A stretch of DNA of 64,000 nucleotides from Dryomyza anilis (lineage: Eukaryota; Arthropoda; Insecta; Diptera; Dryomyzidae): NCBI GenBank assembly GCA_951804985.1, contig OX638135.1, positions 64,719,639-64,783,638 of the forward strand, given 5' to 3'. Position numbers and translations under genes: made by a program. Of this stretch, positions 33,888 to 45,680 are shown piece by piece. A model generated the notes under the pieces. The model was given only the letters and a program-made list of their open reading frames with translations, was not told where the DNA came from and did not search any database. How positions within the stretch are numbered: position 1 is the stretch's first letter; the number at the start of each line of letters is the position of its first letter.

Positions 33888-35360
33888 CACCCAGAAAAAA
33901 ATTCCCTCAAATCCCATTAAAATTGGTCAATAGGACAATTATTGATTTAATAGTATACAAAAAATAAATCTTTTCATATAAACTCAATTGCAATGTCATG
34001 GTATTTTATAGTATTTAATGGTATTTTCCGATTAAAATAATAATCTATCCCATTGACTATTTTTAATAGTAAAAAACTATTATTTATATACCGTCAACTG
34101 GTGTGACTTTAGACTTTGAGAGGTGACTTTGGCCAAACAAAAAATAATGTTTGCAATCAAATTTTCTCAGCATCCAAGTGACTTACAGATTTCAATTCTT
34201 TTACAATAATTTTCATTGAAGCATTTTCTATCTGCGTAATGCTATTTCCTTAACTTTAAACACTCAAATTCCAACATATTATCATTTTTGTAAATTTAGC
34301 TAAAAAGCATTAATTTTATTTATGAGCAAAATCAATTTAGTAAGTAAAATATACGTATGCTATTAATACGTTACATTGTTTATGTTAGAAATTAATATAT
34401 TTTCTTTCTAATAAACTAAATATGTATTGTCATTTTAGTCCATTACTATTTTTAATTATTTATTTTATTTAATCGTTCTTAAAATTAATGTTTTTGGGGT
34501 GACTTTGGCCCGAGTTAAAGTTGCCCCAAACTATACATGGGGGTTACTTTGAACCCACACAAATAATTCGAACGAGTATACCCAATGTTAAAATAACTCA
34601 TGTGAAATTGTAGGTTTATTTGTTCCATTCTTTTCCAAATATATACTATATTTTCCCATTTTTAAAATAAACGCGTTTGAATTTTAGTTACTTTTTTATT
34701 TAATGTCAGATATTGACATAACAATATAAATGGAAAACCATGGAGTTGAGTAATTGCAAGACTAAGGCGGGTACAAACTTGAAGTGGCCATTATTTGTCC
34801 AGAAATAATAAAAAAATAGATCAACATACGCCATTTACTAAAAAAGAAGTGTAAAATAGTCAGAATGTATTTTTTGTAATTGATATTACATATCAGTTGA
34901 CTAATTTACTTGATTAATTCCATTAAATAACCTTGTTCTAATGAAAAATACAAAATGTTTTTTATCTTTTTCATATTAATCCTTATTACCATACTTATTA
35001 TTCGAAATATATGGCTTTCAAGTGATCTGGATTTTCAGTAAAACATTTATGATGATATAGTGTCATAGTCTTCTTATAGTTCCATAAAAACATAGATAAA
35101 ATTGGTGATTAACATGTTTGGGCCAAAGTCACCTCACCCGCGAGGTGAATTTGAACCATTTTTATTTTTTTATAATTACTGTTATTACACCATGAAATCT
35201 TGATTACTGATGCTTCAAGAGGACATACTTACAATATTCTATAAAAGAATGAAATATTAATTCTATTAGAAAATAGCGAATTATGAGTATTACAAAATCA
35301 ACATATACAGTTTTTCGGGTCAAAGTCACCCCAGTTGACGGTAGTATTTTTTTCTGGGTG
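33888..35360. mobile_element. TA-flanked TIR element (CACCCAGAAAAAAAT ends)
   Basis: CACCCAGAAAAAAAT (33888-33902) is the exact inverted copy of 35346-35360, and TA borders both ends (33886-33887, 35361-35362). The paralogous site near 15330 reads CACCTATTTTTTTGTACC without the element, which confirms a TA target. It is non-autonomous and contains a second element nested inside. Confidence 0.85.
34091..35341. mobile_element. Nested TA-flanked TIR element (CCGTCAACTGG ends)
   Basis: CCGTCAACTGGTGTGACTTT at 34091 and AAAGTCACCCCAGTTGACGG ending at 35341 are near-perfect inverted repeats flanked by TA (34089-34090, 35342-35343). The interior repeats GGTGACTTTGGCC-like words in both orientations (34133, 34500, 35115). 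It is 1251 bp long and non-coding. Confidence 0.85.
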
Positions 35361-35621
35361 TAGTTTTTTTATACCATTTATTCAAGAAGTAAAAGGTAAT
35401 AGTTACTTGACCAATTATTAAATCAATTTACAACCGTTTTTTTTTTAATTTCAAAAAAACTAAAAACGTTAAAATCGGATTATAAATCGTCGTTATAGAA
35501 CTTAAAGTCATCAAATAATTTTTGTTTCAATATCGATTTTATTGCATTTTCAGCTATATACATTTGTTACCTTTCTAATCGAATAATCGTGGTTTTTCTA
35601 AGTAAACTAGTTTTAAAGAAA

Positions 35622-36304
35622 ACCAGTTGGGAAGGTTAGATCACATGGGAAATTTTAAAGTAGGTGTAATTATGATAGTTAGGATTATCAAAATTATAGT
35701 CGGTCTAAGCCGACTATAAATACCCTACACATATGTGTGGTTACCATTCAAAGTGATATATAGGTCACCAGGGTATACGAATCCTGAAAATAACTACAAA
35801 CATTCAATCGCTGAAGAATTTCCATTCATTTGATACCCATATTTACAAATGGGTAGGTGTACCGAATTTCGATTTCGGAAAACATTATTATCATGTATTT
35901 GAGCATGATGTCAATATATATTTGACCAAAAAAGGTAACCTAAGCACGTATACATAAAAATTGATCTTTATATGTACATTTTATATGAGGTATTTGAACA
36001 TAAGTGGTCGGATCATAGGTCACAATGGACCGATCTCGCACATTTTTTTTTCGCACATACAGCGTAGATATATTAGTAATTTAAGTTAAAAGTTTCATTT
36101 ATCTAGCTCTTCAATTTTAAAAGTAGTAGGGATTTCATCAGACAGACAGACGGACAGACAGACAGACGGGCATCGCTAAATCGACTCAGGAGGTCATGCT
36201 GATCAAGAATATATATACTTTTCCATACCGGAGATGCTTCCTTCTGGGTGTTACAAACGGTGTACAAAACTGAATATACCCTTTCACTCTTAGTGTAGGG
36301 TATA
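35622..36304 (-). mobile_element. Mini-me family A, full length
   Basis: On the minus strand it runs from TATACCCTACACTAAGAGTG to CCCAACTGGT, with the core GTATATATATTCTTGATCAG and a (GTCT)n block at 36140-36170. The old copy near 15612 lacks it (AAAGAAAAATAATTATTAAA), giving an empty site with no target duplication. Confidence 0.9.
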
Positions 36305-37390
36305 AAAATTATTAAAAATCACTATATATATTTTGAACTAAATTTATATATGCAAAAATCCATAAGCTAAAAAAAGTAAAATTTTCAGATTTTTCAAATC
36401 TTCGAGGGGTATCTCAAACAGTACGGAAAACCAAAATGTTGTTGAAGAGGAAAACAAGGATTTCTGGTTAAAAGTTAATTTTTTTCATGCAAACAATTTT
36501 TTTTTTGTTGATAACATCTTCAATTATATTTGAAACAATCATAACATTATAGTGCTATGCCGATTGGACATACTTAAAAACTATATTTTGTGAATATTTG
36601 ATTATTAGTTATGAAAAATACGCCAACACCTCTAAAACTATAAATTGTCGAATTTTTATCAAAAATGCTATTGGGACTTATAGATATACAAAAAAAATAT
36701 ATATATTTTCTAAAAACTATGGCGCATTAATATAGACAATTTAAAGTAAAATTTAAATTCAAAATCATATTTTTGACCATCATCTTTTGATACAAAAATT
36801 CTAAAAAAGTCGAATTATTAAAGTTGTCTTATAATTGCCTATGGTTATGCGCCAATAATGTTTAAATTCGAACAAAATTTATGTCATTTTTCAGGAATAT
36901 TTAGGGCATATTTTCGGCCAACACACAGATAAATGGAATATTTTGGGAAGTGTAGAGCAGGTTGTAAAATTTTGTGGAATTTTTATGACAGATTCACGGC
37001 ATATTTTGGGTTCGGGCAGTTCGGGCAGACATTTTGCGATACAAACTCCGTCTATCTCTTTTTAAAATATGTGGAAAAAATGCTTCTAAACTGCCTCGAC
37101 CCAGCCAAAAATTTTGTAAATTAAGCGCATTTGCAATTTTATGCTTTTTTCAAATTTTGCGCCTATCTCTATATTTTACACCCTTCTATAGAGGCGCAAC
37201 AATTTTGTAAATTAGACGCATTTGCAATGTTATGTTTTTTTTTGAAAATTTTCCGCCTTTTTATATATTTTGCGCCCTTCTGTAGAGGCGCAAAAATTTT
37301 GTATATTAGACGCATTGCAATTTTATGTTTTTTTTGAAAATTTTGTGCCTTTCTCTATATTTTGCGCCCTTCTATAGAGGCGCAAAAATG

Positions 37391-37707
37391 CATGTAACAT
37401 GTTTTTAATTGATTTTTCAAAGCCATAGTGTAAATCAAATTTTTTAGGCATTTTGCACCCTTCCAATCTCTTTGTATTGCTGGTGTTTTGCTTCAAACCT
37501 CATACTACTTATATTTTGCAATGGTCCAATCATACTCATAATGACATATTTGTTCAAGGACAAAGAGAATGCGTTGATCTACTCACTGTACAGGCTTGCA
37601 AAGTGTAACATCATTGTTGCCATTTCTGTTAGAATCTTCCCATCTGTCGTATTTTTGAAATGTTGTGTAAAATTATATAATTGATATTGTTTTTTTGCTA
37701 TAACTTT
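37391..37707 (-). pseudogene. SSMRFEAKH segment of the broken gene
   Basis: The minus-strand frame runs QYQLYNFTQHFKNTTDG, ILTEMATMMLHFASLYSE, a TAG (37579-37581), then NKYVIMSMIGPLQ and ISSMRFEAKHQQYKEIGRV. A frameshift lies at about 37440-37448. It is followed by NLIYTMALKNQLKTCYMLFN, which crosses directly into the C-terminal exon once the element at 30584-37390 and one CATGTAAC are removed. The WxMRFEAKH…TLA.KHQ pattern is diagnostic of the family. Confidence 0.8.
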
Positions 37708-38205
37708 TTATATGTACCAGATAAAACATTTATGTAAAGGCATTAAATGTTTGTTTTGTTTGTTTGCCTATCGATTGACATACACCTTAAATAAAAATTC
37801 CAAATCTGCCAACAAATGTTCAAGCATATTATGGGAAATGACCTGCAACATTATAAAATGTTGGTTTTAAAATATTCTATGCATCATTTTATGAGATATC
37901 AACCAATAACATTTTTACCGAGCTATCAATAAGGTGGTCAAAAAATGTGGTAAAAAATGGTTTGCAAATATCTCGCGTTTTAAATTACTAAGTATTATAA
38001 CAAATAAAAGCGAATTAAAAATCCAAACATTTTTTCCCTGCTATAATCATATATAACAAATACAAAATCATTTTTATTATTTTTTGCTGGATATCATGAT
38101 TAATTTTTGCTAAATTTATACGTATATTACATGATTTTTAAAACAGCGACGTCAATATGTATATATAATATACATATACGTATACATAATCTACAATAAA
38201 GGCAC
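37708..38205. other. AT-rich gap in the gene, with a fold-back scrap
   Basis: No exon was recognised. 37905-37985 resembles the palindromic element at 5745-5815 (ACCGAGCT, AAGGTGGTCA, TTTGCAAATATCT). Confidence 0.5.
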
Positions 38206-38668
38206 ATTGATGTTTTCGTGGCACCCTGTTTATATCGCATGACAACAACTAGACGCAAATCAGCAGCAAAACACTTCTAACAACACAGTACAATTTGTAC
38301 AAAAATTAGTTCTCGAATAAAAAGATCACAAGCTTGGATGCTGTCTTGTTATATTCGCATATGTTTGTTGTTTGTATATGCAGCGATCAGTGTTGTATAT
38401 GCACGCGCAACCAGAACGATGACCGGATCCCATCGTGGGATTGCATACGCAGCAACATGCGCAATCAGAAAAGTAACCTGAGCCCATCGTGGGATTGCCG
38501 ATGCAGCAGTTTCATTTAAGTATAATTTAAGCTATTGAGTAAGAGAATATGGATTGTTACAGTTAGTTAAGTTTGGATATTAAATTAACACGGTCGTGTA
38601 CGAAATAATATTAAAACAAGTTGGTTTTTATTGGAAAGACCAGGAGCCGCCGTTGAGGCTCCTGGCAA
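38206..38668 (+). mobile_element. Possible solo LTR
   Basis: A GC-richer block contains two copies of CCCATCGTGGGATTGC (38431 and 38480). It ends in AGGAGCCGCCGTTGAGGCTCCTGGCA, an 11-bp-stem hairpin. The same ATCGTGGGA and GGAGCCGC words occur in the LTR-like region at 47.8-49.1 kb. Limits are approximate and no target duplication was seen. A short plus-strand frame here is not credible as a gene. Confidence 0.35.
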
Positions 38669-39205
38669 ACTATATTTTTTGAGATACCCATTAAGGGTTT
38701 AGTTAACTTTGACAATCTGTATTGATATATTTCTAAAAAAAAATCTAAAAAAATACAAATATAAATATTATTTACTATTTTAACATTTATATCAAATTTT
38801 CTTTTTTTTATTCATTATTTGGAATGATTATAAAGTTATTGAAATACATTTAAAAAATATGTAAAAAAAAATCCCATATTGAGATTGCACAATGCAACAT
38901 TTATATTTTGATTTCGCGTTAATTGGAAAACGTTGCGAATTTGTTTAATGTTTGTTGGCTGAGATGTGCGTAGGTTTTGGCATTAGTGAATTTATAAAAG
39001 AGAGTTCATAAATTAATAAAAAGATGGGGAAAAAAAGAAATATTCTTAAATATTGACAGTTAAAAAATTACGTTTTGAAGTTTAAAATAATTTTAAACAA
39101 ATTTAAATTCAAAATATTTTTTTCCAAACGCGCACATGATAATGGTGCACATAAATTCTGGACTTCACAAGTCAAGTCATCATGATGTTCGCGTTAAATA
39201 AAAAA
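38669..39205. other. AT-rich spacer, no exon seen
   Basis: I looked for missing exons of the minus-strand gene in all frames and found none. Confidence 0.45.
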
Positions 39206-39958
39206 ACCAGTTGGGAAGGTTAGATCACATGGGAAATTTTAAAGTAGGTGTAATTATGATAGTTAGGATTATCAAAATTATAGTCGGTCTAAGCCGACTA
39301 TAAATACCCTACACATATGTGTGGTTACCATTCAAAGTGATATATAGGTCACCAGGGTATACGAATCCTGAAAATAACTACAAACATTCAATCGCTGAAG
39401 AATTTCCATTCATTTGATACCCATATTTACAAATGGGTAGGTGTACCGAATTTCGATTTTTTTTTTTGTGAACCACAAGTCTTTTTGCCGGAAAACATTA
39501 TTATAATGTATTTGAGCATGATATCAATATATATTTGACTAAAAAAGTTTATCTAAGCACGTATACATAAAAATTGATCTTTACATGTACATTTTATATG
39601 AGGTATTTGAACAAAAGTGGTCGGATCATAGGTCGCAATGGACCGATCTCGCCAATTTTTTCGCACATACAGCGTAGGTATATTAGTAATCTAAGTTATA
39701 AGTTTCATTTATCGAGCTCTTCAATTTTAAAAGTCTTAGGGATTTCAACAGACAGACGGACAGACAGACGGACAGACGGACAGACAGACGGACAGACAGA
39801 CGGACAGACAGACGGACAGACGGACATCGCTATATCGACTCAGGAGGTCATGCTGATCAAGAATATATATACTTTTCCATACCGAAGATGCTTCCTTCTG
39901 GGTGTTACAAACGGCGTACCAAACTGAATATACCCTTTCACTCTTAGTGTAGGGTATA
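39206..39958 (-). mobile_element. Mini-me family A with expanded microsatellite
   Basis: It has the same ends and order as the copy at 35622. The GACA/GACG block runs from about 39748 to 39827, roughly twice the length in sister copies, and encodes a spurious TDGQTDGQ repeat in the plus strand. Confidence 0.9.
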
Positions 39959-40244
39959 AAAAGTATTTTTTTTTGTGACTGTTAATTCATAGACATAAGA
40001 CGGATCATTTGGGATTGATTTTAAATAACTTCTTCCATTGTGCTATTTCATTCATAAAATCAGACCTGTCCATGTTTTGTTATCGATAACATTCGATGAC
40101 ATTCAATCACATTTTAACTCAAATTATTATAAACGGCAATTTTGAAACTGTTGAGATCACTGAATGCAGCCAATGTAAATCGGGTATTATTTATAAAATA
40201 AAACATTTTAAGTTTCAACGCAACTCGTCTGGCAACACCGCTTA

Positions 40245-40439
40245 AGCTGGAGTTATAATAGCCGTACGCGTTCAAATGTTACCGGAACGGAATGTAACGT
40301 AGCAATCCAAGTGCTAAGGATCTTTACGTCCCGTTATGTTCATTATAACCATTTATATAAAATACGCATTTATCGAATTGTTACGTCCCGTCCCGATGAC
40401 ATTTGACCACATTACGTTACGTCCATTATAACTCCAGCT
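40245..40439. mobile_element. Harbinger-like MITE, 195 bp, TTA target
   Basis: AGCTGGAGTTATAAT at the left is inverted at the right (ATTATAACTCCAGCT). TTA at 40242-40244 and 40440-40442 is a 3-bp duplication, as produced by PIF/Harbinger elements. The interior repeats TTACGTCCCGT twice. Confidence 0.8.
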
Positions 40440-40877
40440 TTACTCGTTGCATACATACAAAAAATGAGCACCATGTTTATACAATTTGGCCTTGTACTTT
40501 TATGAGTATGAGAAAAAATAAAATGCGTAATGCTACTCCCTCGTGGGGAGAAAATTAAATGAGTTGAAGACAGCACTCATGAGTAGTAAAGTTTTTACTC
40601 TCCGATGATTATCCATTTATGAGTAGAGAGCAAGTCAGATTTTTTTCTCTTACTCACTCATGTCGTGTGTTGTAAAATTAAATGTGTGCTTTCTCACTTA
40701 TGCGGATTATGCATGAGTGAGTCATTATGTGTATTCATTTATGTGACTTTCCGAACTCTGATTTATATCACTTGAGCACAAATTACAGCAAAAATTCATT
40801 AATTAATGCAAAACAAACATTTTTTTTTCTCAGAAAGAATTACATTCCGACACAACAATGCATTCGTAAAAAAAAAA
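40440..40877. other. Spacer with ACTCATGAGT words
   Basis: No exon or element was recognised. CACTCATGAGTAG, TACTCACTCATG and GCATGAGTGAGTC recur on both strands between 40540 and 40725, giving a weak palindromic character. Confidence 0.4.
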
Positions 40878-41057
40878 TCAAAAATGAATGAAAATATCCG
40901 CTACGACGGGCCTCATATTATTAAATACACAAGTTTGTAACAATTTTGATTGCAAATAAGATGGCATACAAGCTATCATTATATATACTGCTCCAATTTT
41001 ATTATTATTGCTACTTGAACCCAGCGGGTTATTTGGTTCAAAGTCATCGTAATATAT
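40878..41057 (-). pseudogene. DDFE-x-NPLG segment of the broken gene
   Basis: The minus-strand frame reads IYYDDFEPNNPLGSSS, then KIGAVYIMIACMPSYLQSKL and stops at 40878. The motif D-D-F-E-x-x-N-P-L-G-S followed by K.GA.Y..I.C.P...QSKL is the strongest signature of the family. About 100-200 residues expected before and after it are missing. Confidence 0.8.
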
Positions 41058-41095
41058 AACCTGTTGGGAAGGTTAGATCACATGGGAAATTTTAA
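41058..41095 (-). mobile_element. Mini-me 3' terminal scrap
   Basis: CCCATGTGATCTAACCTTCC and CAACAGGT are the last 37 bp of mini-me family A. It lies exactly between two coding segments, so an insertion followed by a deletion removed the sequence between HQPRLLIIGDFK and YYDDFE. Confidence 0.7.
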
Positions 41096-41157
41096 ATTTT
41101 AAAATCACCAATAATTAAAAGTCTGGGTTGGTGAAATATTACATTGCAATTATCAGT
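41096..41157 (-). pseudogene. Exon F of the broken gene
   Basis: A TGTAGTTTCAG acceptor opens TDNCNVIFHQPRLLIIGDFK, which follows in phase from exon E (…IEYFE, donor GAG|GTAACA). It is cut by the mini-me scrap. Confidence 0.75.
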
Positions 41158-42437
41158 CTGAAACTACAATTTTTAAAATACGTACACCGAAAAAATTACT
41201 GTAGTAAATTATACTACATTTATGTCTTCGTTTTGAAAAAATGCAGTTCCACTACATATTGATTGTTTTTTAATACATTTGTATTAATATGTAGTATTTA
41301 TTTGTTTTCTGTAGTTTTTATTTTTGAAATACGTATACTACATAATACATTAAATGTATTATGCTATTATTTTGTTTAAAAATTAAATTACAAATTATTT
41401 ACATATTATTACAAATTCTTCTATAAAATATATTCTATAAATTTACTATAAATTCCCCTGTATACAAAAATATGTATCACTTAAAGTTAATTGTTTTTAT
41501 AAAAATTTGATTAAAATTGAATTTCTTATATAAAATCTTAAAATTAACAGCCTATTAAAATGTCGCTAAATATGAAAACATAATTTACTTTTAAAAACTG
41601 CTAAGTTTTGTTAATATTTTTAAAACCAAATGTTTAGCGTTTCCAATAATAAAAAAATAATGTCCAATTTAAAATAATATTCGAATGTATATGGAAGACT
41701 TGTCAAAAAGCCACCAATTTGTTAAAGCTGTACACCGAAAAAATTACTGTAGCAAATTATATACATTTTATGTCGTTGTTTTGAAAAAATTATTTCTACT
41801 ACATTTTGTTGGTTTTAATTACATTTGCCTTTATTTGTCTTATTTTTTACTACACCATTTTTTACTCTACATATTGCACAAACTCTACTGATGTTTTGTT
41901 TTTTTGCTTTCATTTGAATTCGTTTGGGATCACTGACGAACGAATTACGAAAGGTCGTCCCTCGAGCAGGTATAAACGAATTCTTTGGTTTCATATTGCA
42001 GAAACTAGTTTTGTTGTTGTGTTTTTTTTGCACACGACGGCTGACTGCGAAAGCATCTGACCGAACCGTCTTAATGAGAGATGATTATAGAACTGCCACC
42101 TAAGTTTACCGCTGAAAATTTTTGGTTTTAAAACTTGGTTGTCAACTCTGCAGTATACAAATATAGCACGCAGCTGCATATGAGTAGTTTGCTGATGTGA
42201 CGCACCATGACGTTAGCATTGAGACGGCAAATTTTTGTTGTTTTCAATGTTCGCTCTCTCATTTTTCGATCGCCGCCTGTATTCCGTTCAGGCAGTAATA
42301 GTTGATATGACATCTTATGTGTTTTAACCGAAATAAAACACTTAAGTGCTTGCCATTCATTTGAGTCGTCAGAACTGATGATACTTAGTGGTGCTTCCAT
42401 CTTATGATCAGGAAATTTTTTGTTTTATTTATATTTT

Positions 42438-42883
42438 TATACCCTACACTAGGAGTGAAAGGGTATATTCAGTTTGGTACGCCGTTTGTAACACCCAGAA
42501 GGAAGCATCTCCGGTATGGAAAAGTATATATATTCTTGATCAGCAAGACCTCCTGAGTCGATTTAGCGATGCCCGTCTGTCTGTCTGTCCGTCTGTCTGT
42601 CTGATGAAATCCCTACTACTTTTAAAATTGAAGAGCTAGATAAATGAAACTTTTAACTTAGATTACTAATATATCTACGCTGTATGTGCGAAAAAAAAAT
42701 GTGCGAGATCGGTCCATTGTGACCTATGATCCGACCACTTATGTTCAAATACCTCATATAAAATGTACATATAAAGATCAATTTTTATGTACACGTGCTT
42801 AGGTAAACTCTTTTGGTCAAATATACATTGATATCATGCTCAAATACATGATAATAATGTTTTCCGGCGAAAAGACTTGTGGT
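42438..42883 (+). mobile_element. Mini-me family A, 3'-truncated
   Basis: It begins TATACCCTACACTAGGAGTG and contains the core and (GTCT)n block (42572-42602). It stops at AAGACTTGTGGTT, where sequence like 10860 takes over. The sister module at 44810 lacks it. Confidence 0.85.
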
Positions 42884-43210
42884 TTGTTGTTTTAATTAAA
42901 TTCGTGTACTTGTTTTTTATGAAAACTATTAAAAATAAATACATATTTTTATTGAATTTCAGAGAAATTTTTAAAGAAAGTTGTCTTAATATTACTGAAA
43001 TTGCAATTATTTAGCTGACCAGAAAAGTATAGAGAAATTAATACATTTTATAAACTTTTAATACAAAAAATGTTCTAAAAAAACATTTGTTAATTCCTTT
43101 TTCGACTCCTTTCTTTTCATTTTTATTTCTTTCCATTTTGTTTCTTTTCACTCGTCTTATTTTATATCTTATTTACTTCATATCATTTTAACAATTGAAT
43201 AAAATACTTG

Positions 43211-43510
43211 AACAAGCTGACATTGAACTCCTGACTCCGACGTTAAAGTCCATTGCTCTACCCGTTAGGCTACACATGCATCTCATTTTGTTTGAGATTT
43301 TTGCTCCAAAAACAAAATTTGTGCAATGTCCAATTTTTTTTAATGTCACATTCCAAAAAATGTTAATTTATTGTCAATGTGTCACAATTCTTAGTCATTA
43401 TCAATTATTCAAATTTTGAATAATTGATCTGTTGCAAATAAGGTTGATAACGTCATGGTGAGAACTCAAGTCTTGTACCCGGGAGGTGCGGGTTCGAATC
43501 CCAGAAGAAA
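43211..43510. repeat. Pair of opposed tRNA-like modules
   Basis: 43211-43280 on the minus strand reads TAGCCTAACGGGTAGAGC then GGAGTTCAATGTC. 43455-43510 on the plus strand reads GAGAACTCAAGTCTTGTACC then GTGCGGGTTCGAATCCC. This repeats the arrangement at 11205/12150, here only about 170 bp apart. Neither folds into a full cloverleaf. Confidence 0.6.
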
Positions 43511-45332
43511 ACTTTATTTATTTTTTTATTGATTTAATTAAATAGGTATATAAATAATATATTATATATTAAATAGGCGAATAAGATTAAAAAAGTTTAA
43601 GATATTTTATTTTGTATGAGAGTTTTAATTTATAAAGACGGTGTTGTAGAAATTCGTCTTCTACATATTGCAGAATATGAAGTATGTATTTGTTTTCTGT
43701 AGTTTTTATTTTGGAAATACGTGTAATACATAATACATAAAATGTATTATGGAATTATTTTGTGTTTTATAGTTTAAAAATTAAATTATGAATTATTTAC
43801 ATATTATTATAAATTCCTCTATAAATTATATTCTATAAATTTACTATAACTTCCCTATTATATTCAAATTTCTCTAAATATGAAAACATAATTTACTTTC
43901 AAAAACAGCTAAGTTTTGTTTATATTTTTAAAACCAAATTTTTAGCGTTACCAATAATAAAAAAATAATTTCCAATTTAAAATAATATTCGAATGTATTT
44001 GGAAGACTTTTCAAAAAGCCACTAATTTGGTAAAGCTGTACACCGAAAAATTTACTGTAGCAAATTATATACATTTTATGTCTTTCTTTTGAAAAAATAT
44101 ATTTCTACTACATTTTGTGTCTTTTTAATACATTTGCCTTTTTTGTCTTATTTTTTACTACACCATGTATTGAAAATTCGTTCTCTACTTATTGCACAAA
44201 CTGTAGGGATGTTTTGATTTTTTGCTTTCATTTAAATTCTTGTGGGATCACTGACGAACGAATTAGGAAAGGTCGTCCCTCGTGCAGGTATAAACGAATT
44301 CTTTGGTTTCATATTGTTTGTTTTTTTTTATTGCACACGACGGATGACTGTGAAAGAGGTATATAAATAAGCCAAAACTGTCCGTAGCATCTGACCGAAC
44401 CGTCTTAATGAGAGAAGACATAGAGCTGCCAAATAAATTTACCGCTGAATATTTTTGATTTTAAAACTTAGTTGTCAACTCTGGAGAGTACAAATATAGC
44501 ACGCAGCTGCAGATGAGTAGTTTGCTGAAGTGGCGCGCCGTGACGTTAGCATTGAGACGGCAAATTTTTGTTATTTACAATGTTCGCTCGCACATTTTTC
44601 GATCGCCCCCTGTATTCTGTTCAGGCAGTAATAGTTGATATGACATCTTTATAGTTAAACCATGGTATGGTTTTACCATAGCATATCATTCTTATGTGTT
44701 TTAACCGAAAAGAAACACTTAAGTGCTTGCCATTCATTTGAGTCGTCAAAACTGATGATACTTAGTGGTGCTTCCATCTTATGATCAGGAAAATATGTGT
44801 TTTATTTATATTTTTATTTATTTTTTTATTTATTTATATGTAGATTTTTCTTGTGGTTGTGGGTAACAATCTTTAGTTGTATTTGTACTACTAAATACAA
44901 CTAAATAGTTTTCAGATTTATAATTCTTATATTTTACTTTTGGTATTAAAAAAATTATATTAATTTTCATTCATAAAATTTTCCGAATTAATAAAAATAA
45001 ATATATTATTTAATTAATTATCACAACAAAGTAAAATAATTACATATTATTGTAAAATTAAAGGCATATGTAGTAATTTCTCTACATATTTCTGGACGTA
45101 TAAATAAAGACAAAATGTTTTTTATACATATGTACTGAAATTTTATATAGAAAAGCTGTTAAATTATGTAGTAATTTTCTATACAAAAACAACTACATCA
45201 GTTTGGTAAAAATAAATACATATGCTTTTGGACGTAAATCAAATACATATGTATTTATTTTAAATACATTTTTAGTTATTGTTAATACAGTATTTTTTTC
45301 TATGTAGGTTTTGTCAGATATTTCAATGTTAC

Positions 45333-45457
45333 CTCAAAATATTCTATAAAGCTTTTCTGAACTTCCAATTTGCTAGATTTTATTTTATTTCCTAAAAATG
45401 TTGTTGGTACAATGTGTTGCAAAATTAGAAGACCAATTATTTCTCGGCATTTTAAAT
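45333..45457 (-). pseudogene. Exon E of the broken gene
   Basis: The acceptor CTTATTTCAAATAG opens a frame reading LKCREIIGLLILQHIVPTTF and KLEVQKSFIEYFE, ending at the donor GAG|GTAACA. The phase agrees with exon D (ending AAA A|GTGAGT). No stop. Confidence 0.78.
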
Positions 45458-45532
45458 CTATTTGAAATAAGATGAAAGAAACAGAATGTGTGTTTTTAGA
45501 GATATTTTAAAATTTTCTAATTATACACTCAC

Positions 45533-45680
45533 TTTTATTCCTTAATATTTTAATAAAATTTTGGACTGTTGCACTTTTGAAATCCTTCCACTTGTTTATG
45601 ATTTTTTCAGATATTGAATTAAGTTGGTTCAAGTACAGCGATTTTAGTTTTGAGTACCTTAATTTGGCATCAATTGCAAA
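45533..45680 (-). pseudogene. Exon D of the broken gene
   Basis: TTTATATCACAG opens FAIDAKLRYSKLKSLYLNQL, then SEKIINKWKDFKSATVQNF, ending at the donor AAAA|GTGAGT. Its 5' phase does not match exon C, so an exon between them is missing or the acceptor differs. Confidence 0.7.

Larger units (their letters stand above)
30584..37390. mobile_element. 6.8-kb hAT-like non-autonomous element inserted in the gene
   Basis: CATGTAAC at 30576-30583 and 37391-37398 is an exact 8-bp target duplication. The left end CAGGGGCGGATCCAG is a hAT-like terminus. The right end (inverted CATTTTTGCGCCTC) shares only the first bases, so terminal repeats are weak. It contains no transposase. The interior has three 822-bp tandem units, a nested TIR element, a mini-me and GCGC-TTTT-rich 3' repeats. 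A related older copy is at 13367-17577. Confidence 0.8.
41185..45304. mobile_element. Composite TA-flanked TIR element filling an intron
   Basis: CACCGAAAAAATTACTGTAG at the left and the inverted end CATAGAAAAAAATACTGTAT at the right are both bordered by TA. Inside, 41728-42430 and 44037-44820 are parallel copies of one module. A region shared with 10860-12300 (tRNA-like modules) sits between them, and a truncated mini-me (42438) precedes it. Everything lies in the intron between exons E and F. Confidence 0.7.

Noticed and set aside
39748..39827. TDGQTDGQ repeat protein
   Set aside because: It is the translated (GACA/GACG)n block of a mini-me and occurs in every copy.
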